5,963 bases of DNA from Treponema sp. (lineage in GTDB: Bacteria > Spirochaetota > Spirochaetia > Treponematales > Breznakiellaceae): contig JAIRXN010000176.1 of the NCBI GenBank assembly GCA_031268245.1, positions 1-5,963 on the forward strand, read 5' to 3'. The notes beneath the pieces were generated by a model. It was not told the origin of the DNA, did no database searches, and saw only the letters and a list, made by a program, of their open reading frames with translations. How positions within the stretch are numbered: position 1 is the stretch's first letter; the number at the start of each line of letters is the position of its first letter. Positions 1 to 5,323 of the stretch are shown here, piece by piece. A program made the translations under genes and the position numbers.

Positions 1-101
1 CGCTGGAGCCCATAAACTGCGTCAGGGCCCGCAGCCTCCCCGGAGGCCCTGCCCCCGCGGAAGTCCGGCGCCAGATTGACGTTCTCCGCAGCCGCATGTA
101 G
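1..101 (+). CDS. argH: Argininosuccinate lyase, C-terminal end (partial gene)
   Basis: An open frame runs in from the left edge (first full codon at 3) and stops at TAG 99-101, giving 32 residues beginning LEPINCVRAR and ending VLRSRM. The pattern of a GG-x-A-x3-V-x2-QI segment followed by a short basic helix at the very C-terminus matches the usual end of argininosuccinate lyase, the fumarase/aspartase-superfamily enzyme that splits argininosuccinate into arginine and fumarate in the cytoplasm. The active-site regions lie outside the window, so the call rests on the tail alone. A perfect 13-bp hairpin starts two bases after the stop, which fits the end of a transcription unit. Another family member with a similar tail cannot be excluded. 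Confidence 0.6.
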   Translation, partial: LEPINCVRARSLPGGPAPAEVRRQIDVLRSRM

Positions 102-103
102 TG

Positions 104-146
104 TCCGGCCGCAAAGCCGATTACTTTGCGGCCGGATTATTTTAAT
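104..146 (+). terminator. Intrinsic terminator of the argH-like gene
   Basis: TCCGGCCGCAAAG (104-116) pairs perfectly with CTTTGCGGCCGGA (124-136) across a 7-base loop. The T-rich stretch TTATTTTAAT follows at 137-146. The 13-bp, largely GC stem directly after the stop codon plus the T-tract is a classic Rho-independent terminator for the plus strand. Confidence 0.85.
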
Positions 147-149
147 GTG

Positions 150-185
150 GTTTTTCGCAGTTTTCCGCAGGAAAACGAGAAAAAC
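150..185. repeat. Imperfect hairpin between the two terminators
   Basis: GTTTTTC (150-156) pairs with GAAAAAC (179-185), and inside it GTTTTCC (160-166) pairs with GGAAAAC (170-176). A small internal loop (GCA opposite GA) separates the two 7-bp stems, and the apical loop is GCA. On the minus strand its T-rich arm also supplies the U-tract of the kinase terminator. It may be a backup terminator or simply the paired T-tracts of two facing terminators. Confidence 0.55.
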
Positions 186-230
186 AATAAGGTAAGGCTG
201 ATTAGCCACAAGTTAATCAGCGTTACCTTA
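171..230 (-). terminator. Intrinsic terminator of the hybrid kinase gene, overlapping its stop codon
   Basis: Arms 188-204 and 214-230 pair in 16 of 17 positions (mismatch at 196/222) around a 9-base loop. Read on the minus strand, the stem is followed by TTGTTTTTCTCGTTTTC (187-171), a good U-tract. The kinase stop codon (TAA, complement of 228-230) forms the first bases of the stem, so the terminator begins inside the gene end. On the plus strand a T7 run follows only after about ten bases, so the hairpin could act weakly in that direction as well. Confidence 0.8.
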
Positions 231-2717
231 GAGCAGGTATTTTTTTAGACGTTTTACCAATTCTGCCGCGTCAACCGGTTTCCCCAGATGATCGTTCATC
301 CCGGCGGCAAGACAGCGTTCCACATCTTCCTTGAAGACATTGGCGGTCATGGCCATGATGGGAATGGACTTTGCCTCCGGGCAGGAGAGCGCCCGAATCT
401 TCCGGGTAGCCTCGTAGCCGTCCATCTCCGGCATGTGTATATCCATCAGGATGAGTCCGTAGCGTTCCGGATCCTCTTTGAATTTTTCGAAGGCCGCCCT
501 GCCGTTTTCCGCGGCGTCTATCTGTATTCCGGTATCTTCCAACAGGGAATAGATAATCTCCCGGTTTATCTCCACATCTTCCGCAATGAGGATGTATTTG
601 CCTGCAAAAATATTTTCGTTGTTATCCGATTCAGTTTCCGGGATTTCCTTTTTGATGCGGGAAAGCTGGTTATTGATGCAATCCGTCAGGGAACTGTAGA
701 AGAGAGGCTTTGGTATAAAGCCGTCCACCTCCGATTTTCCGGTATCATCGGTGATGGTAGACCATTCGCTCGCAGAGATAAGAATTACCACTATCTGCTT
801 TCCGTATCTGCTTTTTATCTCCCTGGCAAGTTCAATCCCGTTCATTTTGGGCATACGCCAGTCGGTAAAGACAATGTCGTAATGAGTCTCTCCGGCCGTT
901 TCCATGAGTTTTATCGCTTCATCCCCGTCACCCGCGGTTTCGCAGTGGATCTTCATGTAAGCGGCATATTCCCTGAAGTATTCCAGCACATCCGGAGAGT
1001 CGTCCACCACGAGGATACGGAGTTTTTCCCACTTGACGGTCTCATGCGACAGATGGAACTGCTTCCCTTCCTTTACCGCGATCTCAAAGATAAAGTCGGA
1101 ACCCTTACCCGGTTCACTTTCCACCCAGATCCGGCCTTCCATGAGTTCAACAAAACGTTTGGAAATAGCCAGGCCGAGCCCCGTTCCGCCGTATTTGCGG
1201 GCAATGGTTCCATCCGCCTGTTCAAAGAGATTAAAAAGCCGGCTTTTCTGTTCTTCGGAGATGCCGATGCCCGTATCAATAATATCAAAACGCAGAGTAT
1301 GCCATGCCCCTTCTGCGGCAATGCGCTTGATTTTGAGGCTTATAGTCCCCTCTTCCGGGGTGAATTTGACTGCATTGGCTATCAGGTTGGTGAGTACCTG
1401 GGAGATCCGCTGCTCGTCCCCGATGATCCTCACCGGAACTTCCTGGTCAATCTTCACCACAAAATTCTGTTTCTTTTCATTAAATTTGAATTCCATGACC
1501 GCGCTTATCTTTCTAAGCATCCGTTCAAAGTCAAATTCCGCACAGGAAAGCTCAAATTTTCCCGCCTCAATCTTTGACATGTCGAGGATGTCGTTGATCA
1601 CTCCCAGAAGGTGTACCGATGCATCCTCGACCTTGGAGAGACAGTACCGGATCCGTTCCATATCCTTACTGTTTTCCGCGATGGTGCTCATACCGATGAT
1701 CGCATTCAGGGGGGTGCGCATCTCGTGGCTCATCCGGGACAGAAAATCGGTTTTCGCCTGGCTGGACTGTTCCGCCTGTTCCTTGGCTGCTATCAGCTCC
1801 CTTTGAAGCTTGAGTTTTTCGGTAATATCCAGAGCGATAACGGCAAAGCCCTGCTTTTTTGAGTCTGTCGTAAAACCGGAAAGGGAGAGCATCCGCTCTT
1901 CCCCATCCTTACGGCGGATGGGAAGATTCACTTCGGTGAGTCCCTTGTCCAGAATAATCTTATTGTAGTGTTCCACTATTCTTTTGTAGATCTCTTCACT
2001 AAAGAGGATGCCCGGCCCGCTTTCCATCAGTTCGTTTTTGCTGTAACCCGTTATATCCTGGGCGCCCTGATTGAGATACTTGAATTCCCCCTCCGCGGAC
2101 TGCCACGCAATATAGTAGGGGGAAGCGTTGACGATGGAACTCATCCGGCGGAGTTCTTCTTCGGCCTGGCAGCGGGCCACAAGATTTGCCAGGGCGCTGG
2201 AAACAAGGCGGAGGATCTGGATATCCTCTTCACTCCAGTCCCGGCTTTTCTGGCAATCGTCAACGGTAAGCAGCCCCCAGAAATCGTTGTAGACGAAGAT
2301 AGGCGTGGAAATAAAAGCCTTTACCCCCCGATCCAGTATGCGGGGGCTTATGGCGGGATCTTTGCCGGTATCGGCGCAGGCAATAAAGACATCCCCGCGG
2401 GTGATATAGGTATCGTAAGAAAAATCCCCCTTGACAAAGTCAAAAGAGCGCAGGCTGGCTTTGGCGGCATTCTGAAGAATATTGTACCATTCGTATTCAA
2501 AGTTGATTCGGTGTGTTTTCTCGTCCAGCCTGCCGGCCAGCACCCGGCTTGCCCCCATGAACATGCCGGTCATCATCAGGGCATTGTTGATCAGTGTGCC
2601 CATTTCACCCGAGGAAACAAAACTTTGTGAGATAGCAGATAAAAATTCCTGCTGTTGAAGCCGCTTTTTGAGTGTATCCTGGCTGTGCCCGCCGTATGTA
2701 TCTTGCTTCACCGTCAT
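228..2717 (-). CDS. Cytoplasmic hybrid sensor histidine kinase (GAF-PAS-HisKA-HATPase-REC-REC)
   Basis: The product is 829 residues from ATG 2717. An in-frame TTG at 2738 would add seven residues, but it lies slightly upstream of where a candidate -10 (TATACT) would start transcription, so the ATG is preferred; neither start has a clear ribosome binding site. Domains from the ATG: GAF about 25-185; PAS about 192-303; a short coiled linker; HisKA with H-box SHEMRTPLN (phospho-His 331); HATPase with N-box NLIANAVKFT, G1 DTGIGI (481-486) and G2 GGTGLGLAI (510-518); REC1 with acidic pair 572-573, Asp619 and Lys670; REC2 with Asp714, Asp759, Thr791 and Lys813. All phosphotransfer residues are present. 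No membrane segment or signal peptide is seen, so it should sense a cytoplasmic signal. There is no HPt or DNA-binding output domain, so phosphate must pass to a separate protein. It ends in its own terminator and diverges from the mla operon. The ligand is unknown. Confidence 0.95.
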   Translation of the reverse strand: MTVKQDTYGGHSQDTLKKRLQQQEFLSAISQSFVSSGEMGTLINNALMMTGMFMGASRVLAGRLDEKTHRINFEYEWYNILQNAAKASLRSFDFVKGDFSYDTYITRGDVFIACADTGKDPAISPRILDRGVKAFISTPIFVYNDFWGLLTVDDCQKSRDWSEEDIQILRLVSSALANLVARCQAEEELRRMSSIVNASPYYIAWQSAEGEFKYLNQGAQDITGYSKNELMESGPGILFSEEIYKRIVEHYNKIILDKGLTEVNLPIRRKDGEERMLSLSGFTTDSKKQGFAVIALDITEKLKLQRELIAAKEQAEQSSQAKTDFLSRMSHEMRTPLNAIIGMSTIAENSKDMERIRYCLSKVEDASVHLLGVINDILDMSKIEAGKFELSCAEFDFERMLRKISAVMEFKFNEKKQNFVVKIDQEVPVRIIGDEQRISQVLTNLIANAVKFTPEEGTISLKIKRIAAEGAWHTLRFDIIDTGIGISEEQKSRLFNLFEQADGTIARKYGGTGLGLAISKRFVELMEGRIWVESEPGKGSDFIFEIAVKEGKQFHLSHETVKWEKLRILVVDDSPDVLEYFREYAAYMKIHCETAGDGDEAIKLMETAGETHYDIVFTDWRMPKMNGIELAREIKSRYGKQIVVILISASEWSTITDDTGKSEVDGFIPKPLFYSSLTDCINNQLSRIKKEIPETESDNNENIFAGKYILIAEDVEINREIIYSLLEDTGIQIDAAENGRAAFEKFKEDPERYGLILMDIHMPEMDGYEATRKIRALSCPEAKSIPIMAMTANVFKEDVERCLAAGMNDHLGKPVDAAELVKRLKKYLL

Positions 2718-2731
2718 AGCATAACAGGAAA

Positions 2732-2761
2732 TAGGCAAAAAGTATATTGATGTGGTATGAT
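2732..2761 (+). promoter_or_regulatory. Possible extended -10 promoter of the mla operon
   Basis: TGGTATGAT (2753-2761) has the TGn extension plus a -10 hexamer matching TATAAT at 5 of 6 positions. TAGGCA (2732-2737) sits 18 bases upstream and matches TTGACA at 4 of 6. A start near 2768 would leave a leader of under ten bases before ATG 2776. It overlaps the candidate minus-strand promoter of the kinase. Confidence 0.35.
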
Positions 2762-2770
2762 CGTATAAGC
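2741..2770 (-). promoter_or_regulatory. Possible promoter of the hybrid kinase gene
   Basis: TATACT (complement of 2741-2746) matches a sigma-70 -10 box at 5 of 6 positions. It lies about 24 bases upstream of ATG 2717. At normal spacing the -35 region is poor (CTTATA or GCTTAT, depending on the spacer). Transcription from it would start near 2734, inside the TTG-initiated frame, which favours the ATG as the kinase start. The call is weak. Confidence 0.3.
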
Positions 2771-2775
2771 GAGAA

Positions 2776-3543
2776 ATGATGAACCTGCAGCTCTTGTTTT
2801 CCGGTTTCTTTTATCCTCTGGGCTTTTTTGCCCGTATTCTCAAGGGAGTCTGGGCTTTTATTTCCCGGGGACAGGCCTCTTACAAGATCCTTATCATGCA
2901 GATCCTCTTTACCTTTGTTGAGGCTCTCAGCGTGTCTTCCATGCTGGCCCTGGGAATTGGGGCCGCTGTAAATATCATCGGCATTCCCTTCCTTTCCCAG
3001 ATCTCCCAGGAACACTTAATCTATATCCTGCTCGTGATCATTATCACCCGGGAACTGGGGCCCCTTTTGACTGCCTTCATTATCATAGCGCGTTCGGCAA
3101 CGGCGATTGCCACCGAGATGGCCGGCATGGTGATTTCCCATGAGGTGGAAGCCTATATCTCCGTGGGCGTAGACCCAATCGAACATCTGGCCGTCCCGCG
3201 TTTTTTGGGGGTAACCATTTCCCTCTTTCTTCTCAACATCTATTTTTCCCTCTTCGGCCTGGCCGGTTCCTTTCTTGTTGCGCAGCTCTTCTATACCATG
3301 GCGCCCGAGATCTATTTCGGCAATCTGCTGGGCGCCCTGAGTCTTTCCGACGTGGTGCTTTCCATTGCAAAAAGCATCGCCTTCGGGATGATCATCTCTA
3401 CGGTGGCGGTTTACAACGGGTTTAATGTTGAGCGTTCCAGCACCGAGATCCCCGTCGCCGGGCTCCGCTCGGTAGGAGGCGCCTTTGCAGGCTGTATCCT
3501 GGTGGATATAATTTTTTCGGCTGTGTTTTACATGGTTGCGTAG
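2776..3543 (+). CDS. mlaE: MlaE-family lipid ABC transporter permease
   Basis: The 255-residue product has the usual length of the MlaE family, the membrane subunit of MCE-type lipid ABC transporters. Visible family signatures are the coupling-region motif RELGPLLTAF...ARSATAIATEMAGM (about 92-118), EAYISVGVDPIEHLAVPR (125-142) and a late YNGFN (213-217). Hydrophobic spans lie at about 39-68, 80-105, 143-172, 192-212 and 232-254, preceded by an amphipathic N-terminal segment (about 5-30). A second ATG directly follows the first (2779), so the start could shift by one codon; the upstream purine run GCGAGAA is only a weak ribosome binding site. It is the first gene of a compact operon and is followed by mlaF after 12 bp. 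The protein should dimerise and bind two MlaF subunits and a MlaD hexamer. Confidence 0.93.
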   Translation: MMNLQLLFSGFFYPLGFFARILKGVWAFISRGQASYKILIMQILFTFVEALSVSSMLALGIGAAVNIIGIPFLSQISQEHLIYILLVIIITRELGPLLTAFIIIARSATAIATEMAGMVISHEVEAYISVGVDPIEHLAVPRFLGVTISLFLLNIYFSLFGLAGSFLVAQLFYTMAPEIYFGNLLGALSLSDVVLSIAKSIAFGMIISTVAVYNGFNVERSSTEIPVAGLRSVGGAFAGCILVDIIFSAVFYMVA

Positions 3544-3545
3544 GC

Positions 3546-3550
3546 AGGAG
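3546..3550 (+). promoter_or_regulatory. Ribosome binding site of mlaF
   Basis: AGGAG lies five bases before ATG 3556, in the 12-bp gap after the mlaE stop. It fixes this start and indicates efficient re-initiation within the operon. Confidence 0.75.
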
Positions 3551-3555
3551 CAGGT

Positions 3556-4311
3556 ATGGCGGATGAAGAGAGGCAGACTGAAAGTATACTGGAGCTGAAA
3601 AACATCGGCTTTTATGCCCAGGGCAAGGAACTGATCGGGAATTTTTCCCACCGCTACACAGCAGGAAAGACGACTGCCCTTGTAGGCCCTTCCGGGGGAG
3701 GCAAGAGTACCGTGCTCAAGCTTTCCGCGGGGCTTCTCGTTCCCTCCAGGGGCGCGGTTCTTTTCAGAGGCAAGGACATTCACCTGATGAACAGGAAAGA
3801 GAATCTGGCATTCCGGCAGGAAAGCGCCGTGGTGTTTCAGGATTCGGCCCTCTGGGCAAACCAGAGCCTCTACCAGATTCTTGAGCTGCCCCTGCGGATC
3901 CATTTTCCCTCCATGTCAAAAAATGAACGGGAAGCGCGGATCAGGACGGTGGTGGAAGAAGCCGGTTACCGGCGGGAACTGGGAATTCGGCCTTCGAGCC
4001 TTTCCATGGGAGAGCAGAAGCTTATCGCCTTTGCCAGGGCCATGCTCTGCAGGCCGGAACTTCTCTTCCTCGATGAATGGACCGAATCTCTGGACGAAAA
4101 CGCCTCCCAGCGGCTGGTACGGCTGATACGGGAGAGACAGGATGCGAGACACACAATCATTTTTGTCAGCCATAATGCGGGAATAATAAAGAGCCTTGCC
4201 GATACTATCCTGATGATCAGGAATGGGAATATTTTCCTGAAACTTTCCAGAGAGCAGATACGTTCAGACGCCGAAATTGCCGAATACCTGGAGAAGGGGA
4301 TGGCCTCATGA
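3556..4311 (+). CDS. mlaF: MlaF-type ABC transporter ATP-binding subunit
   Basis: The 251-residue product is an ABC ATPase lying between the MlaE permease and the MlaD MCE protein, so it should energise lipid movement from the cytoplasmic face. It has Walker A GPSGGGKST (44-52, Lys50), Q-loop Gln95, signature LSMGEQ (149-154) in place of LSGGQ, Walker B LLFLDE (169-174) with catalytic Glu174, D-loop SLDE (178-181) and switch His206 in FVSHN. All catalytic residues are present, so the protein should be active. The signature and the segment after Walker B (WTESLDENAS) differ from the usual MlaF pattern (commonly LSGGM and a GLDP-like D-loop region), so this is a divergent member and its assignment rests partly on context. 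The gene ends by overlapping the mlaD start by 4 bp (ATGA), typical of translational coupling. Confidence 0.9.
   Translation: MADEERQTESILELKNIGFYAQGKELIGNFSHRYTAGKTTALVGPSGGGKSTVLKLSAGLLVPSRGAVLFRGKDIHLMNRKENLAFRQESAVVFQDSALWANQSLYQILELPLRIHFPSMSKNEREARIRTVVEEAGYRRELGIRPSSLSMGEQKLIAFARAMLCRPELLFLDEWTESLDENASQRLVRLIRERQDARHTIIFVSHNAGIIKSLADTILMIRNGNIFLKLSREQIRSDAEIAEYLEKGMAS
4291..4300 (+). promoter_or_regulatory. Ribosome binding site of mlaD, inside the mlaF 3' end
   Basis: The purine run GAGAAGGGGA ends seven bases before ATG 4308 and lies within the last codons of mlaF. Together with the ATGA overlap it supports coupled translation of the two genes. Confidence 0.6.
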
Positions 4312-5309
4312 AATTCAAAATCCGTTTTGCCGATAAGATTGTGGGTCTTTTTGTCATTCTGGCCGCTGCGGCCCTGATCTTCGTCATCGTCCTGCTGGGA
4401 TCCAACCAGCGCTGGTTTGCAAAGAATTATTTTTTTGTTACCTATTTTGATTCCGCTTCCGGCCTTGCCAAAAACATGGATGTAAAATTCAAGGGCTTTA
4501 CCATCGGCAGGGTCAGCTCCTTCGACCTTACGGAAGACGACCGGGTTAAAGTAAGGTTCTATATCTTTGACACCTACATAGACCGGGTAAGGCTTGGTTC
4601 CCTCGTGAGTGTGAGTGTAAGCCCCGTGGGACTGGGGAACCAGTTTCTTTTCTATGCGGGCATTGGAACTGAGCTTCTCAGCGAGGGGGATCTGATCCCC
4701 AGCGTTGATTCTCCCGAAGGGAAGGATCTTATTGCCCGGAAACTTGCCAATCTCCCCGAATCGACGGACAGTATCGCCATGATCCTCAACCAGGTAAACT
4801 CGGTAATGGAGAATTTGAACAGTATCAGCAAAACCCTGGACGACGCATTCAGAGGAAACGCAGAAACCTCCCTTGGAAGGACGCTGCTTGAAGTGGAACG
4901 GACGATGGGTGGCGTACAGGACATTCCCGGGACGATCAACACGACGATTGCGGATATTATGAGAGAGGTAAACCCCATACTTGCCAACCTGGAGATTCTT
5001 TCCGGGCAGTTAAGCGATCCCGACGGAACGGTGGCGTCTATACTCAATGCCGACGGAGAGGTGTACACAAATCTGGTAGCGGCCCTGAACGGAATATCGG
5101 GCATGCTCAGGAATCTGGAAAGGACCACCGCCGGCCTTCCCCGCCTGATGCCCGAAGTGGCGGCGATACTGCAGGATGTCCGGACCGCCCTGAAAACCGC
5201 AGAGGATGTGCTTACCAGCCTTACCAACAACCCCCTGCTTAAAGGCGGCGTCCCCGAACGGGTGAACCCCAGTCCCGGCGGAACTTCCCCGCGGGATTTG
5301 GAATTTTAA
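4308..5309 (+). CDS. mlaD: MlaD-type MCE-domain lipid-binding protein with long helical C-terminus
   Basis: The 333-residue product has a short basic N-terminus, one membrane anchor (about 11-31, IVGLFVILAA onward) and an MCE domain at about 40-118. The domain shows the typical YFDSASGLAKNMDVKFKGFTIG stretch split over 46-67 and the pore-loop region SPVGLGNQFLFYAG (105-118). The rest, about 140-310, is polar and helix-prone with heptad-like hydrophobics (SIAMILNQVNSVMENLNSI and later segments), followed by NPLLKGGVPE (308-317) and a Gly/Pro-rich tail. MCE proteins form hexameric rings anchored in the inner membrane that pass lipids through a central pore. Escherichia coli MlaD is only about 180 residues long, so the C-terminal extension is notable and might form a periplasmic tube or needle, which is an inference. 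The start overlaps the mlaF stop. The downstream lipoprotein ATG lies 14 bp after the stop. Confidence 0.92.
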   Translation: MKFKIRFADKIVGLFVILAAAALIFVIVLLGSNQRWFAKNYFFVTYFDSASGLAKNMDVKFKGFTIGRVSSFDLTEDDRVKVRFYIFDTYIDRVRLGSLVSVSVSPVGLGNQFLFYAGIGTELLSEGDLIPSVDSPEGKDLIARKLANLPESTDSIAMILNQVNSVMENLNSISKTLDDAFRGNAETSLGRTLLEVERTMGGVQDIPGTINTTIADIMREVNPILANLEILSGQLSDPDGTVASILNADGEVYTNLVAALNGISGMLRNLERTTAGLPRLMPEVAAILQDVRTALKTAEDVLTSLTNNPLLKGGVPERVNPSPGGTSPRDLEF

Positions 5310-5310
5310 T

Positions 5311-5316
5311 AGAGGA
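5311..5316 (+). promoter_or_regulatory. Ribosome binding site supporting the ATG at 5324
   Basis: AGAGGA lies seven bases upstream of ATG 5324, just after the mlaD stop. It is the only convincing ribosome binding site upstream of the lipoprotein frame; the alternative GTG at 5507 has none at a suitable distance. Confidence 0.55.
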
Positions 5317-5323
5317 CGGAACC

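Noticed and set aside
288..1577. A 429-codon open frame on the plus strand
   Set aside because: It lies antisense to the REC and HATPase parts of the kinase, whose motifs are intact on the other strand. Its translation shows no recognisable domain, and it is explained by codon bias of the kinase gene.
1033..2630. Further long plus-strand frames (1033-1806, 1611-1862, 1968-2630)
   Set aside because: They are antisense to the conserved kinase, GAF and PAS regions and have low-complexity or unrecognisable translations.
2715..2738. TTG at 2738 as the kinase start
   Set aside because: It adds only seven residues, has no ribosome binding site, and lies slightly upstream of the start expected from the candidate -10 box. 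ATG 2717 is preferred but not proven.
2605..3903. Minus-strand frames 2605-3015 and 3016-3903
   Set aside because: They run antisense through mlaE and mlaF, which carry clear family motifs on the plus strand. The translations are charge-biased with no domain.
4652..5230. A 192-codon minus-strand frame
   Set aside because: It is antisense to mlaD, Ser/Arg-rich, and a mirror of mlaD codon usage.
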